Shown here one piece after another: positions 43,130-53,927 of a stretch of 64,000 bases of DNA. The position numbers and the translations under genes were made by a program. The stretch lies in NCBI RefSeq assembly GCF_019931195.1, contig NZ_JAIOUO010000004.1, positions 186,001 to 250,000 on the forward strand. Direction: 5' to 3'. The first letter of the stretch is position 1. Every line of letters begins with the position of its first letter. This stretch comes from Marinobacter sp. F4216. Its GTDB lineage: Bacteria > Pseudomonadota > Gammaproteobacteria > Pseudomonadales > Oleiphilaceae. A model generated the notes under the pieces. That model made no database searches and was not told where the DNA came from. It saw nothing but the letters and a program-made list of their open reading frames with translations.

Positions 43130-45496
43130 TCAGGGAGTTCCAAACCGGCGACGTTCCCGCTCATCAAACCCGTATATGGCATCGGCGATGTTGCTGGAAG
43201 CACCTCCGGTGCCGCCCAGCCCCTTGAGCTGAATCTGGAACAACAGACGCGTATCCAGTTCGCGATCGTCGGTCAGGTAATTCTGGTGCACCACCTGGAA
43301 GCTCCAGCAACAGTTGTTGTACTCCAGGCCAGCCAGCGATCCGACGGTGCGATCCAGCCTGGAGTCATACACCCAGCGGCCGATCAGACTAACACGATCT
43401 GTGACCGGAACAACCGCCGCCAGATCGGACTGTTCAATCTCGCTCTTGCGATAGGTGTGCCCCACGCTGGCCAGGTACCGGTAGTCGTCGGAATAATAGA
43501 CGAGCTGGCTGCGGCCTTCTTCGGTTTCACCGGTTTCAGCATCCCAGAGGCCGGAGGAACGTATCTCGAGATTATCCACCGGATACACGGCCAGCTCGCC
43601 GGCCAAGGGTGACCGGCTGCGAGTCGCATCGCCCTGGCCGAATAACGTGACCTCACGGTCCCGGAAATACTGGACCTGTCCAATGCTGAACCGGGCCCGC
43701 TCGGCCCCCGTCATCAGGTCGTTGAAGCGGCTGGTGAGTGCGACTGTCAGCTGATTGGCGTCACCAACCCGGTCGCCGCCGGTGAAGCGGTCCGGCCGGA
43801 ACAGCTGATCGAAGCGGAAGGTCTGCAGGTCGGTATCGAAGTCCGGGATGTCGTTCTGATCCGCATCGGCATCGGCCCAGGCGTAATACAGACGAGGCTC
43901 GAGGCTCTGGTTGTACGGCGTACCAAACAGGCTGGACCGGCGGTCGAAATAAAGACCGCTGTCCCACTCGGCGATGGGCACGGTACGGTCGAAACTGCTG
44001 TCACCCAGAGTGTAATCCTCCAGGTCGTAACGGGTGTAGTCCACGCTGACCGAGGGCCGGGCAAAGCCCCAGATCGCGCGCATGGGCACCGCCAGCTCCG
44101 GCACCGCGCGAATGCGTTGTCCGTTCGCCCGGTCCAGCCCGGCGAGGTTCTCGTTTTCCCGTTCGAACCAGGTGTACTGACTCTCCAAACCGGCCTCCAG
44201 CCAGCCGATATCCCGGACCGTGCCGTACAGCACATCCGGCAGCTGGGCATAGGGTTTGTCCACATCGGTAATGCGGTCGGCGATGGTCTGATAATCGCTG
44301 AGGTACGCATCAAAATACTGAACCCGGTCCCGATAGCGGAAGCCGCCACGGCGCTCAAGATGGGTGGCCTGATTGATGTCCAGACTCCGGTTCAGGTCAC
44401 TCAGATAATCCTCGTCGCTGACCACCGAGTAGTCACCATAACCAACCCAGCCGCTGCTGAACCGGGCCCGTGTGGTGGCATCCAGAGCCCAGCGCTCCCC
44501 CCCTTCCCCCGGGTTCTCCTGTTTGAAATAGGAGTCATTGCCGATGTAACCGACCTGCAGGGTGGTTTGCCCCAGCGAAGTCAGGTAACGGCCTTCCACC
44601 TCGGTAAACAGGCCCCGGCCGTGAATGTAATGGGGTGTCAGGGTGGCATCGTAATGGGGGGCCAGGTTCAGGTAATAAGGCAGCGCGATGAATCCACCGC
44701 TGTCGGCGCTCGACGAGCCAAACTGGGGGTACAGGAAACCGGTCTTTCGACGGTCATCGATAGGAAAGCTGGCCCAGGGCCAGTAGAACACCGGCACATC
44801 CAGCACCTCCAGGCGCAGATGCTTTGCCGTACCGAAGCCTTCGGCCCGATCCAGCTCGATGTCCGACGCCACAATCGCCCAGTCATTCTGGCCCGGGCCG
44901 CAGGTGGTCAGCATGCCATCCTGAATCAGTACCAGATTATTGCTGAGCCGGGTAAGGCTACCGGCGCTGCCCCGCATTTCCTGTTCGTGGAGAAGGAAGG
45001 TGGCGGTATTCAGATCGAATTGCCCGGAGTCCACATCGTACCGGGCCGAGTCACCGGTCATCAGGAAGCCTTCACCCCGGCTGACCAGGCCGCCATCCAC
45101 CGACACCGTACCTTCGGTCTGGCTGTATCGCGCCTGGGAGCCCTGCACCTCAAAGCTGCCCTGCCGTACCCGAACATCGCCTTCCAGGTAGAGCGTCTGG
45201 TCAATCTCATAACGCGCACTCAAACCGCTGGCCTGCAGCGGTTGGCCACTGTTGTCCACGCGCCCCTGCGGGGTATCCGTCACCGCGCCCGACGGCAGAT
45301 AGCCGCCCTCGCAAAACACTGGCAGTTCCGCACGAACGGATTCCGGCAATTCGGCCCTCTGCCGCCAGTCAATTTCTGCCGCCGACGATGACGTTTGTTC
45401 CTGCGCCAGGGCAACCGACACTCCGCCCAGCGCAGCCAGCGCAAGGCTCCCTAACCGGGACACTGAGGTCAGCAGACGGCGTTGTGAGATTGGCAC
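43130..45496 (-). CDS. lptD: LPS-assembly outer-membrane protein LptD
   Basis: 788 residues. A signal peptide (to ~31) is followed by an N-terminal jellyroll domain (~60-230; GSQARYSQTEGTVSVDGGLVSRGEGFLMTGDSARYDVDSG) and a large 26-strand beta-barrel (DDRRKTGFLYPQFGSSS..., many aromatic-ended strands). It inserts LPS into the outer leaflet with LptE. Conserved Cys are present (FCEGGYL, TTCGPGQND, CC in YNNCCWSF), for the inter-domain disulfides. It heads the lptD-surA-pdxA-rsmA-apaH unit and is divergent from amgK. Confidence 0.95.
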   Translation of the reverse strand: MPISQRRLLTSVSRLGSLALAALGGVSVALAQEQTSSSAAEIDWRQRAELPESVRAELPVFCEGGYLPSGAVTDTPQGRVDNSGQPLQASGLSARYEIDQTLYLEGDVRVRQGSFEVQGSQARYSQTEGTVSVDGGLVSRGEGFLMTGDSARYDVDSGQFDLNTATFLLHEQEMRGSAGSLTRLSNNLVLIQDGMLTTCGPGQNDWAIVASDIELDRAEGFGTAKHLRLEVLDVPVFYWPWASFPIDDRRKTGFLYPQFGSSSADSGGFIALPYYLNLAPHYDATLTPHYIHGRGLFTEVEGRYLTSLGQTTLQVGYIGNDSYFKQENPGEGGERWALDATTRARFSSGWVGYGDYSVVSDEDYLSDLNRSLDINQATHLERRGGFRYRDRVQYFDAYLSDYQTIADRITDVDKPYAQLPDVLYGTVRDIGWLEAGLESQYTWFERENENLAGLDRANGQRIRAVPELAVPMRAIWGFARPSVSVDYTRYDLEDYTLGDSSFDRTVPIAEWDSGLYFDRRSSLFGTPYNQSLEPRLYYAWADADADQNDIPDFDTDLQTFRFDQLFRPDRFTGGDRVGDANQLTVALTSRFNDLMTGAERARFSIGQVQYFRDREVTLFGQGDATRSRSPLAGELAVYPVDNLEIRSSGLWDAETGETEEGRSQLVYYSDDYRYLASVGHTYRKSEIEQSDLAAVVPVTDRVSLIGRWVYDSRLDRTVGSLAGLEYNNCCWSFQVVHQNYLTDDRELDTRLLFQIQLKGLGGTGGASSNIADAIYGFDERERRRFGTP

Positions 45497-45714
45497 AGTA
45501 ACAGGTCCCTGTTGCAGAAAAGTGGGCCGGGTAAGAAATTCAGGCGCCTAGTTTACACGGGCCCTGAAGGCTTGTTAACGGAAACACCACCACTTGTGTA
45601 TCGCCGTATTCCGCATGGTGTACCTGCCACCTGACGCGACTGGTCAGCGTCCGGCCGGTCTGCTAACTTTCGCTGACAGCGATTCGCCAACACTTCAGGA
45701 TAGCAGTCCCCACC

Positions 45715-46749
45715 ATGGATTCCCGTCTGCAGATGCTGACCGACTGGGTCAGACAGTTTTCCGGCCTTGAGCAGGCCGAAGCCGAGCCGGTTTCCGGCGA
45801 TGCCAGTTTTCGCCGTTACTTCCGGGTTCATCGCCGGGGGGGGGCAGGGCAGTCCACGCCCCTGATCGTCATGGACGCACCGCCTGAACACGAGGATTGC
45901 GTACCGTTCGTGACACTGGCCGGGCACTGGCACCAGCATGGTGTTGGTGTGCCCGATATTCTGCAGGAGGACCTGGACCTGGGCTTCCTGCTGCTGGAGG
46001 ACCTGGGCGACGACCTGATGCTCGGCCAGCTCAACGAACAGACCGCCGACCGGCTTTATCGGGGTGCGCTGACCGAACTGGTGGACATCCAGCGGCTCAA
46101 GTCACCGGAAACCTACTCTCTGCCCCGATACGACGAAGCCTTGCTGGATCGTGAAATGGCCCTGTTTCCGGACTGGCTGCTGGAACAATATCTGGGGCTC
46201 TCGCTGGGCAACAGTGAACGCGCCCTGCTGGACACCACCTTTGCCTTTCTGCGGGAAAGTGCCCTTGCCCAGCCCGAGGTAACCGTGCATCGGGACTACC
46301 ACTCCCGCAACCTGCTGGTTCGCCCCGGCACCGACCGCCCTGGCGTCATCGATTTTCAGGATGCCGTCACCGGCCCGATCACGTACGACGCGGTCTCTCT
46401 GTTAAAAGATTGCTATATCCAGTGGCCCGAAGAAAACATCTGCGACTGGCTGGAGATCTTCCGCACTCAAAGTGCCGATGCTGGCCTGCACCGGGCGGAT
46501 CCGGAGACCTTCCGTCAATGGTTTGAGCTCATGGGTATGCAGCGCCACCTCAAAGCCGCCGGCATTTTCGCCCGCCTGTGCATCCGTGACGGCAAGCAGG
46601 GCTACCTGGGCGACATCCCCCGAACCGTGGGTTACCTGAAGACCGCCAGCAGTCGCCAGCCTGCGCTCCGGCACTTCCATGAATGGCTAGTAGACAAGGT
46701 GATCCCGGCGATCGAGCAACGCATTGCCCCGCTGCCGGAGCAGCCATGA
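45715..46749 (+). CDS. amgK: N-acetylmuramate/N-acetylglucosamine kinase
   Basis: A 344-residue aminoglycoside-phosphotransferase-fold kinase. FRRYFRVH, a glycine-poor ATP loop, LLLEDLGDDLMLGQL, the catalytic HRDYHSRNLLVRPGTDRPGVIDFQDAVTGPITYDAVSLLKDCY and WP in the C-lobe match AmgK. In pseudomonads AmgK phosphorylates MurNAc at the anomeric position in a cell-wall recycling bypass of de novo UDP-MurNAc synthesis. The next gene, overlapping by 4 nt (ATGA), is murU, which confirms the pathway. Its position beside lptD is the order found in Pseudomonas. Confidence 0.9.
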   Translation: MDSRLQMLTDWVRQFSGLEQAEAEPVSGDASFRRYFRVHRRGGAGQSTPLIVMDAPPEHEDCVPFVTLAGHWHQHGVGVPDILQEDLDLGFLLLEDLGDDLMLGQLNEQTADRLYRGALTELVDIQRLKSPETYSLPRYDEALLDREMALFPDWLLEQYLGLSLGNSERALLDTTFAFLRESALAQPEVTVHRDYHSRNLLVRPGTDRPGVIDFQDAVTGPITYDAVSLLKDCYIQWPEENICDWLEIFRTQSADAGLHRADPETFRQWFELMGMQRHLKAAGIFARLCIRDGKQGYLGDIPRTVGYLKTASSRQPALRHFHEWLVDKVIPAIEQRIAPLPEQP

Positions 46750-47426
46750 GAGCCATCGTCCTGGCTGCGGGCAAGGGCGAACGGATGCGACCGTTAACCC
46801 TGACCACCCCCAAGCCCCTGCTGGAAGCCGGCGGCAAACCGCTGATCGTCCACCATCTGGAGCACCTTCAACGGGCAGGCTTCCGGGACGTGGTCATCAA
46901 CCACGCATGGCTGGGTTCAAAAATCGAGCAGGCACTCGGTAACGGCGAACAGTTTGGCCTGCAACTTCATTACTCCCGCGAGGGCGAACCGCTGGAAACC
47001 GCCGGTGGCATTGCCCGGGCACTGCCCATGCTGGCAGACGAACACAACGAGTGGTTTCTGGTGGTGAACGGCGATGTGTGGAGCGACTTTGAATTCGCCC
47101 GCCTGAGCCCGCCTGCACAGGGCGATGCCCTGCTGGTGATGACCGACAACCCCGACCACCATCCCGACGGGGACTTTCACCTTGGCGAAGACGGTCTACT
47201 GGTTGAAGATAAGTCGCCGAAACTGACATATACTGGCATCAGCCTGCTGCATCGACGACTGTTCGATGGCCTGGACGACCAGTCCGGCAAACTGGGACCC
47301 GTGTTGCGCCAGGCGATGAACAATAAACGTGTACACGGCCTCTACCATTCGGGAAAATGGGTGGACGTTGGCACCCCGGAACGACTCAGGGAACTGGACG
47401 AACAACTCCAGCACAGGGAGCTTTAA
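46746..47426 (+). CDS. murU: N-acetylmuramate-1-phosphate uridylyltransferase
   Basis: A 226-residue nucleotidyltransferase with the signature MRAIVLAAGKGERMRPLTLTTPKPLLEAGGKPLI, then VVNGDVWSDF (metal Asp), TYTGISLLHRRLF and HSGKWVDVGTPERLRELD. It converts MurNAc-1-phosphate to UDP-MurNAc, completing the recycling branch begun by AmgK. It is shorter than glucose-1-phosphate thymidylyltransferases, as expected for MurU. Confidence 0.9.
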   Translation: MRAIVLAAGKGERMRPLTLTTPKPLLEAGGKPLIVHHLEHLQRAGFRDVVINHAWLGSKIEQALGNGEQFGLQLHYSREGEPLETAGGIARALPMLADEHNEWFLVVNGDVWSDFEFARLSPPAQGDALLVMTDNPDHHPDGDFHLGEDGLLVEDKSPKLTYTGISLLHRRLFDGLDDQSGKLGPVLRQAMNNKRVHGLYHSGKWVDVGTPERLRELDEQLQHREL

Positions 47427-47429
47427 AGA

Positions 47430-48191
47430 ATGGAGGAAAGCCCGCAGCAGCCGGCCCTGCCGCGCCGCCTGGAGGCGGAATTTACCAGTCTGTTGCGGGA
47501 GCTGTCCGCCTGTGGGCACCAGACCACCACACTGCTGGAACGAGTCGGCCTGCCTTTCTGGTGCCGTCAGTCACTGTTCTTTTTTCTCGGTTACATTGCC
47601 AAATCCGAAGGCCGGGTGACCGAAGCCGACATCACCTACGCCGAGGGACTGATCAAGGCGCTCCGCCTGTCTCGGCGCCAGCGCCGGAAAGCCATAGGCT
47701 GGTTTCAGGACGGAAAAACCGTTGAGGATCTGCCTGCGCGAAGCGGCCTTGCCGTGCGGATCACCCGACGACTGATGCCGGTGCCCTCGCTCATTACAGC
47801 CTTCTGTCTTTGCCATGCCTCGCAACTGAAGGGCCGCCCCACCCGGGCCCGCCGTTACCGCTGTGAAGACGCCATTGACCAGATGGGCCTGCCCGTTATC
47901 GTCAGCGACGACATCTTTGACAGCTACGCCCGCAAGATCTGGATTCGCCACGCCGAAAACCTGGCCCCACCGGTCAGTTACGAACAGGCCTGCAATCTTC
48001 TGGGCGTAACCCGGCGGGACTCACTGCCCATCATCAAACGCGCCTACAAAAAGAAGGTGTCAGGCTGCCATCCTGACAAATTGTCACAACAAGGTGTCAC
48101 TCCCGAAGAAGCCGAACTGGCGAAACAACGCTTGCTGACCTATCAACAGGCCTGGGAACTGGTCAAGCGCCGTCATCGTGTTGCCAGGTGA
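47430..48191 (+). CDS. DjlA-like co-chaperone (TerB-like plus J domain)
   Basis: 253 residues, starting 3 nt after murU. The first ~140 residues include a TerB-like helical region (LFFFLGYIAKSEGRVTEADITYAEGLIKAL), and a C-terminal J domain (SYEQACNLLGVTRRDSLPIIKRAYKKKVSGCHPDKLSQQG) has the H-P-D motif. DjlA itself has an N-terminal membrane helix; here the N-terminus is polar, so a soluble form is likely. It would stimulate DnaK. Placement after amgK-murU suggests the same transcript. Confidence 0.84.
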   Translation: MEESPQQPALPRRLEAEFTSLLRELSACGHQTTTLLERVGLPFWCRQSLFFFLGYIAKSEGRVTEADITYAEGLIKALRLSRRQRRKAIGWFQDGKTVEDLPARSGLAVRITRRLMPVPSLITAFCLCHASQLKGRPTRARRYRCEDAIDQMGLPVIVSDDIFDSYARKIWIRHAENLAPPVSYEQACNLLGVTRRDSLPIIKRAYKKKVSGCHPDKLSQQGVTPEEAELAKQRLLTYQQAWELVKRRHRVAR

Positions 48192-48325
48192 ACGGCGCTT
48201 TTTGCCCATCCGGCACTGAGAAATCACCGGGCATGCTGTTAAACTAAGCCGCGATTTCACATGGCATGGACGGCCGACCACTGATTCTGAACGGATTCGC
48301 GCACACAGTTATCGAGAGAGCCTTC

Positions 48326-49009
48326 ATGAACCCATATCTCATCGCACCATCTATCCTGTCTGCCGATTTCGCCCGACTCGGAGAAGAGGTTGATCACGTT
48401 CTCGCGGCCGGCGCGGATATCGTTCATTTCGATGTCATGGACAACCACTACGTCCCCAACCTGACCATCGGCCCCATGGTGTGCGAGGCCCTGCGCAAGC
48501 ACGGCGTTACCGCCCCCATCGATGTACACCTGATGGTCTCCCCGGTCGACGACCTGATCCGCATGTTCATTGATGCTGGCGCCACTTACATCACCTTCCA
48601 CCCGGAAGCCAGCAACCACATCGACCGCTCCCTCCAGCTGATCCGTGACGGTGGCTGCAAGGCTGGCCTCGTGTTCAACCCGGCCACACCACTGCATTAC
48701 ATGGACCACGTCATGGACAAGCTCGACATGGTGTTGCTGATGTCCGTCAACCCGGGCTTTGGCGGGCAGAAGTTCATTCCGGGCACCCTTGACAAACTGC
48801 GGGAAGCGCGCCGACGAATCGATGAGAGCAACTTCAACATCCGTCTGGAAATCGATGGCGGGGTGAAAACCGACAACATCCGTGAGATTGCCGAAGCCGG
48901 CGCAGACACCTTTGTCGCCGGCTCGGCAATCTTCAACACCGATGACTACAAAGCCACCATCGATGCCATGCGCCTGGAACTGGAGCAGGCTCGCGGGAGC
49001 CTTGCCTGA
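48326..49009 (+). CDS. rpe: Ribulose-phosphate 3-epimerase
   Basis: 227 residues from the ATG at 48326 (GAGAG upstream). A TIM barrel that interconverts ribulose 5-phosphate and xylulose 5-phosphate. It has [32 protein letters not shown] (metal His and catalytic Asp), [21 protein letters not shown] and [12 protein letters not shown]. It is immediately followed by gph (1-nt overlap, TGATG), an order conserved in gammaproteobacteria. Confidence 0.95.
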   Translation: MNPYLIAPSILSADFARLGEEVDHVLAAGADIVHFDVMDNHYVPNLTIGPMVCEALRKHGVTAPIDVHLMVSPVDDLIRMFIDAGATYITFHPEASNHIDRSLQLIRDGGCKAGLVFNPATPLHYMDHVMDKLDMVLLMSVNPGFGGQKFIPGTLDKLREARRRIDESNFNIRLEIDGGVKTDNIREIAEAGADTFVAGSAIFNTDDYKATIDAMRLELEQARGSLA

Positions 49010-49698
49010 TGAGTCTGTCTGGCCTGTTTAACCCCCGGTGGCCCGGTGTCGCCCTGTTTGACCTGGACGGAACTCTGGTCGACAGCGCACCAGACCTGAC
49101 CGCCGCCGTCGACCAGATGCTGGCACATTTGGGTCGGTCTCCCGCCGGCATTGACCGTGTCCGCCAGTGGGTGGGTCTGGGCTCACCGGTCCTGGTTCGC
49201 CGGGCTCTGGCCGGCGACATTAACTGGGAACCGCCCCGGCCCAAAGACGATGCCCTGTTCAACGATGCACTGAACATTTTCTACCACTGCTATGGGCAGA
49301 TAAACGGCCAGCACGCCAAGGTCTACGAGGGTGTTGAGTCCTGCATCTACAGGCTCAAGGAACATGGCTGTCGACTGGGCGTGGTCACCAACAAGCCAGA
49401 GCAGTTTGTGTCACCTCTCCTGAAACGACTGAGACTTGACCACCATTTCGACATCCAGATCGGTGGCGACACCCTGCCCCAGAAGAAGCCCCATCCATCG
49501 CCCCTGCTCCATGCGATGGAAGTGCTCGGCGGCACCCGGGGCACCACGGTGATGGTGGGCGATTCGGCCGCGGACGTGTCGGCGGCGCAAGCCGCGGGCA
49601 TCCCCTGCGTGGCGGTTCGATACGGGTACAATTTCGGCAAGCCGGTGGACTCGCTGGGCGCCGACGCTGTTGTTGATTCACTGGCCGAGCTTTTGTAA
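49009..49698 (+). CDS. gph: Phosphoglycolate phosphatase
   Basis: A 229-residue HAD-superfamily phosphatase. The nucleophile Asp is in VALFDLDGTLVDSAPDL, motif II in GVVTNKP and motif III/IV in KKPHPSPLLHAM and VMVGDSAADVSAAQAAG. It removes phosphate from 2-phosphoglycolate formed in DNA repair. It overlaps rpe by one base and precedes the trp leader region. Confidence 0.94.
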   Translation: MSLSGLFNPRWPGVALFDLDGTLVDSAPDLTAAVDQMLAHLGRSPAGIDRVRQWVGLGSPVLVRRALAGDINWEPPRPKDDALFNDALNIFYHCYGQINGQHAKVYEGVESCIYRLKEHGCRLGVVTNKPEQFVSPLLKRLRLDHHFDIQIGGDTLPQKKPHPSPLLHAMEVLGGTRGTTVMVGDSAADVSAAQAAGIPCVAVRYGYNFGKPVDSLGADAVVDSLAELL

Positions 49699-49745
49699 GC
49701 TCCCGAGACACTTACACTGACCTTCTGATCTGGGAGATTCCTGCC

Positions 49746-49826
49746 GTGCAGGGACTGAAGCTGACAGCGAGGCGAGGCGTTCTGACCTCCCGCGCAACAC
49801 GATGGTGGCGATGGCGCAACGGCTGA
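49746..49826 (+). CDS. trp leader peptide
   Basis: A 26-codon frame from GTG (49746) to TGA (49826), with GGGAG 9 nt before the GTG. It ends in R-W-W-R-W-R-N-G: three Trp codons within four positions. It lies between gph and trpE, the position of trp attenuation leaders in gammaproteobacteria. Downstream (49838-49872) a stem CAGAC / GTCTG extended by TGCG / CGCA can form, but I see no T-tract, so whether control is by terminator or by another RNA switch is unclear. Confidence 0.8.
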   Translation: MQGLKLTARRGVLTSRATRWWRWRNG

Positions 49827-49938
49827 TGAAAGCCCTGCGGCAGACCGGCACGCGCCCGTCTGTTGCGCACTCACCCGGCAGGCACCGGCACAGGCCGACC
49901 CGCCAAGGAAAGCAGTTCAGACTCCAGGAAACCCGATC

Positions 49939-51426
49939 ATGACACCCGAGCAGTTTGCCAAGCTCACACAAGACGGCTTTAACCGCATTCCCGTTCACCG
50001 CGAAGTCCTCGCGGACCTCGACACACCACTGAGTACCTACCTGAAACTGGCCAGCGGCCCCTACTCCTACCTGTTCGAATCCGTTCAGGGCGGTGAAAAG
50101 TGGGGCCGTTACTCGATCATCGGCCTGCCCAGCCAGGAAGTACTGAAAGTGTTTGATCAGCGGATTGAAGTGCGCCGGTACGGTGAGCTGGTGGAAGAAG
50201 CGGAAGTCGAGGATCCGCTCGCTTTTGTCGAGCAATACCAGGCTCGGTTCCGGGCACCGGATCTGGACCACCTGCCCCGATTCAATGGTGGCCTGGTGGG
50301 CTACTTTGGCTACGACACCGTTCGCTATATCGAAAAGCGGCTTCGCCAGACCTGTCCGCCGGACAAGATCGGCACGCCGGACATCCTGCTGATGGTGTCT
50401 GATGAAATCGTCGTATTCGATAACCTGCGGGGCAAACTGCACCTGATCGTGCACGCCGATCCCGCCATTGAGGGCGCCTTCGAACACGCCCAGGCTCGCA
50501 TCAACGAACTGGAAAACCGCCTGCATCGCCAGACCTCTGACGCACCGCGCACCCCCGAGCACCTGCGCGGCAAGGCTGTGGATGAGAGCGACTTTGTGTC
50601 CGGTTTCAGTCAGGAAAAATTCGAAGCCGCCGTGGGCAAAATCAAGGAATACGTGCTGGATGGCGATGTCATGCAGACCGTCATCTCCCAACGCATGTCC
50701 ATCCCCTTCGAAGCACCACCCCTCAACCTGTATCGCTCATTGCGCGTGCTCAATCCGTCCCCCTACATGTACTTCCTTGACCTTGAGGATTTCCACATTG
50801 TTGGCTCGTCACCGGAAATCCTGGCCCGGGTCGAAGACGACGAAGTGACGGTGCGCCCCATTGCCGGCACCCGCAAACGCGGCGCCACCGACGCCGAAGA
50901 CAAGGCGCTGGAAGCGGAACTGCTGGCCGACCCGAAAGAGATCGCCGAACACCTGATGCTGATTGACCTGGGCCGGAACGACGCCGGGCGAGTGTCGGAA
51001 ACCGGCACCGTCAAGCTAACCGACAAGATGATCGTCGAACGCTATTCACACGTGATGCATATCGTCTCCAATGTGACTGGCCGATTGAAGGAAGGCACCA
51101 GTTGCCTGGACGTACTGCGGGCGACCCTGCCGGCCGGCACCCTCAGTGGCGCACCGAAGATCCGCGCCATGGAGATCATTGACGAGCTGGAACCGGTCAA
51201 GCGGGGCGTTTACGGCGGTGCTGTCGGGTACCTGTCGTTCAACGGCAACATGGACACCGCCATTGCCATCCGCACCGCGGTGATCAAGGACAACACCCTG
51301 CACATTCAGGCAGGGGCCGGCGTGGTGGCGGATTCCGTGCCCCGCCTTGAGTGGAAGGAAACCATGAACAAAGGTCGCGCCATTTTCCGCGCAGTCGCCA
51401 TGACCTACAACGATTTCGACCACTGA
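49939..51426 (+). CDS. trpE: Anthranilate synthase component I
   Basis: 495 residues. Converts chorismate with ammonia from TrpG to anthranilate. The N-terminal Trp-binding region holds [26 protein letters not shown]. The catalytic C-terminal part has [77 protein letters not shown] and [18 protein letters not shown]. Upstream lies the trp leader peptide. trpG, trpD and trpC follow; trpF, trpB and trpA are not in this window, as in Pseudomonas-type genomes. Confidence 0.96.
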   Translation: MTPEQFAKLTQDGFNRIPVHREVLADLDTPLSTYLKLASGPYSYLFESVQGGEKWGRYSIIGLPSQEVLKVFDQRIEVRRYGELVEEAEVEDPLAFVEQYQARFRAPDLDHLPRFNGGLVGYFGYDTVRYIEKRLRQTCPPDKIGTPDILLMVSDEIVVFDNLRGKLHLIVHADPAIEGAFEHAQARINELENRLHRQTSDAPRTPEHLRGKAVDESDFVSGFSQEKFEAAVGKIKEYVLDGDVMQTVISQRMSIPFEAPPLNLYRSLRVLNPSPYMYFLDLEDFHIVGSSPEILARVEDDEVTVRPIAGTRKRGATDAEDKALEAELLADPKEIAEHLMLIDLGRNDAGRVSETGTVKLTDKMIVERYSHVMHIVSNVTGRLKEGTSCLDVLRATLPAGTLSGAPKIRAMEIIDELEPVKRGVYGGAVGYLSFNGNMDTAIAIRTAVIKDNTLHIQAGAGVVADSVPRLEWKETMNKGRAIFRAVAMTYNDFDH

Positions 51427-51441
51427 GGCGGAGGAAAGATT

Positions 51442-52020
51442 ATGTTGCTGATGATCGATAACTACGATTCCTTCACCTACAACGTGGTGCAGTACCTGGC
51501 GGAACTGGGCGCGGACGTGCAGGTATACCGGAACGACGAAATCACCATCGAAGAAATCGAAGCCCTGGCGCCGGAGCGTCTGGTAATTTCACCGGGCCCC
51601 TGTACGCCCAACGAGGCGGGCATTTCCATGGAGGCCATCCGTCACTTTGCCGGCAAGCTGCCGATTCTGGGTATCTGCCTGGGGCACCAGTCCATCGGAC
51701 AGGTGTTTGGCGGTGACGTCATCCGTGCCGGCAAGGTCATGCACGGCAAGGTGTCCCCGGTGTATCACCAGGACACCGGCGTGTTCCGTGGCCTGAACAA
51801 CCCGCTGCAGGCCACCCGCTACCACAGCCTGGTGATCGACAAGAACACCCTGCCCGACTGCCTGGAAGTGACCGCCTGGACCCGCCACGACGACGGCTCC
51901 GTCGAGGAAATCATGGGTGTGCGACACAAGACCCTGCCCATTGAAGGGGTGCAGTTCCACCCCGAATCCATCATGACCGAACAGGGACACGAATTGCTGC
52001 GCAACTTCCTGCGAAGCTGA
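51442..52020 (+). CDS. trpG: Anthranilate synthase component II (glutamine amidotransferase)
   Basis: 192 residues. It hydrolyses glutamine and passes ammonia to TrpE. The class I amidotransferase triad is visible: Cys in [16 protein letters not shown], His and Glu in [12 protein letters not shown]. The N-terminal [18 protein letters not shown] is typical. GGAGG lies 7-8 nt before the ATG, and the gene starts 15 nt after trpE. Confidence 0.96.
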   Translation: MLLMIDNYDSFTYNVVQYLAELGADVQVYRNDEITIEEIEALAPERLVISPGPCTPNEAGISMEAIRHFAGKLPILGICLGHQSIGQVFGGDVIRAGKVMHGKVSPVYHQDTGVFRGLNNPLQATRYHSLVIDKNTLPDCLEVTAWTRHDDGSVEEIMGVRHKTLPIEGVQFHPESIMTEQGHELLRNFLRS

Positions 52021-52046
52021 ACCTGACCATCAAGAGGCCGCAACAC

Positions 52047-53075
52047 ATGGATATGAAACAAGCACTCAATCGGATCGCCTCAAACCTGGACCTGTCCCGG
52101 GACGAAATGAAACAGGTGATGCGCGTTGTCATGCAGGGGGAAGCCACCGACGCCCAGATTGGCGCCTTCCTGATGGGGCTGCGCATGAAGAGCGAGACCA
52201 TCGACGAAATCACCGGCGCCACCGAAGTGATGCGCGAGCTGGCCACCGGCGTTGACGTCAGCGCCGAGCCGCTGATCGATATCGTCGGCACCGGCGGCGA
52301 TGGCGCCAACCTGTTCAACGTGTCCTCGGCTGCCGCGTTTGTCGTTGCTGCGGCAGGCGGTCACGTGGCCAAGCACGGTAACCGGGGCGTGTCGTCCAGC
52401 AGCGGCAGCGCCGACCTGATCGAGAAGGCCGGCATCAACCTGAACATGACGCCGGAACAGGTGGCCCGCGCCATCGAGGAAATCGGTGTCGGCTTCATGT
52501 TTGCTCCGGCCCACCACGGCGCCATGAAGCACGCCATCGGCCCGCGCAAGGAAATGGGCTGCCGGACCATCTTTAACATTCTCGGCCCCATGACCAACCC
52601 GGCCGGGGTCAAGCGCCAGCTGCTGGGTGTATTCACCCGCGAACTCTGCCGCCCGATGGCAGAGGTTCTTCAGCGCCTCGGTTCCGAGCACATCATGGTG
52701 GTGTGCGCCCGTGATGGCCTGGACGAAATCAGCCTGGCCAGCCCGACGTATGTGGCCGAACTGAAAGACGGCGAAATCACCGAATACGAGATCACCCCGG
52801 AAGACCTGGGCATCCAGAGCCAGTCACTGGTAGGGCTCAGTGTGGATTCGGCCGAGGAATCCCTGAAACTGATCCGTGCCGCTTTCGGCCGCGGCCACGA
52901 CGACATGGCCGAAAAGGCCCGCGACATGATCGCCCTGAACGCCGGTGCCGCTATTTATGTGGCTGGTTTGGCGGACACCCCGAAAGCGGGCGTGGACATG
53001 GCCCTGGACGCCATCGGCTCTGGCCTGGCGGCGGGCAAGATGTCCGAGCTGGCTGATTTTTCCAAGTGTTTTTGA
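52047..53075 (+). CDS. trpD: Anthranilate phosphoribosyltransferase
   Basis: 342 residues. Transfers phosphoribose from PRPP to anthranilate. It has the helical N-terminal domain, [52 protein letters not shown] (PRPP/Mg site), [41 protein letters not shown] and the DD/E region DGLDEIS. It lies 26 nt after trpG and 12 nt before trpC. Confidence 0.96.
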   Translation: MDMKQALNRIASNLDLSRDEMKQVMRVVMQGEATDAQIGAFLMGLRMKSETIDEITGATEVMRELATGVDVSAEPLIDIVGTGGDGANLFNVSSAAAFVVAAAGGHVAKHGNRGVSSSSGSADLIEKAGINLNMTPEQVARAIEEIGVGFMFAPAHHGAMKHAIGPRKEMGCRTIFNILGPMTNPAGVKRQLLGVFTRELCRPMAEVLQRLGSEHIMVVCARDGLDEISLASPTYVAELKDGEITEYEITPEDLGIQSQSLVGLSVDSAEESLKLIRAAFGRGHDDMAEKARDMIALNAGAAIYVAGLADTPKAGVDMALDAIGSGLAAGKMSELADFSKCF

Positions 53076-53087
53076 GCGACAGCTGAC

Positions 53088-53909
53088 ATGACCGACCGAC
53101 ACAACGACCGTACCCCCACCATCCTGCGCAAGATCGTCGAGCGCAAATGGGAGGAAATCGCCGAGCGTAAACCTCGGGCATCGCTGGAAGATCTAAAAGC
53201 TCGTGCCGGAGACCAGCCGCCAGCCCGCGGGTTCGCAGCTGCCATGGCACAGCGCATCGGTGAGCGTCAGCCGGCGGTCATTGCTGAGATCAAAAAAGCG
53301 TCCCCCAGCAAAGGCGTACTCCGGGATCCGTTTGAACCTGCCCCCATTGCGGAGAGCTACGAGCAAGGCGGCGCCACCTGCCTGTCCGTGCTGACCGACA
53401 GGGACTTTTTCCAGGGCAGTGAAGACTACCTGCAGGCCGCACGCGCTGCCTGTTCATTACCGGTCATCCGCAAGGACTTCATGGTGGCGCCCTATCAGGT
53501 CTACGAAAGCCGGGCCATCGGCGCCGACTGCATCCTGCTGATCGCCGCCTGCCTGACCAAAGACCAGATGCAGGAACTGGAAGGCATCGCCCACGAGATC
53601 GGGCTGGACGTGCTGGTGGAAGTCCACAACGACGAAGAAATGGACGACGCCCTGACCCTCACCACTCCATTGGTGGGTATCAACAACCGCAACCTGCACA
53701 CCTTCGAGGTGTCATTGGACACCACTTACACATTGCACGAGCGGATTGGTTCTGAGCGACTGGCGGTCACCGAAAGCGGCATCATGACCCGCGAAGACGT
53801 CATGGCCATGACTGACAGAGGGATTTACGGTTTCCTGGTGGGCGAATCGTTCATGCGGGCCCAAGAGCCCGGACAGAAACTAAAAGAACTGTTTTTCCCG
53901 GCAGACTGA
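53088..53909 (+). CDS. trpC: Indole-3-glycerol-phosphate synthase
   Basis: 273 residues. Monofunctional TIM barrel closing the pyrrole ring of tryptophan precursor. [18 protein letters not shown] carries the catalytic Lys, [80 protein letters not shown] and [13 protein letters not shown] follow. The trp operon ends here, followed by a large inverted repeat. Confidence 0.95.
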   Translation: MTDRHNDRTPTILRKIVERKWEEIAERKPRASLEDLKARAGDQPPARGFAAAMAQRIGERQPAVIAEIKKASPSKGVLRDPFEPAPIAESYEQGGATCLSVLTDRDFFQGSEDYLQAARAACSLPVIRKDFMVAPYQVYESRAIGADCILLIAACLTKDQMQELEGIAHEIGLDVLVEVHNDEEMDDALTLTTPLVGINNRNLHTFEVSLDTTYTLHERIGSERLAVTESGIMTREDVMAMTDRGIYGFLVGESFMRAQEPGQKLKELFFPAD

Positions 53910-53927
53910 AAACCATAGTCTGCACAA

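Noticed and set aside
44117-45391. A 424-codon open frame on the plus strand
   Set aside because: It lies wholly opposite lptD, which has clear family features over its full length.
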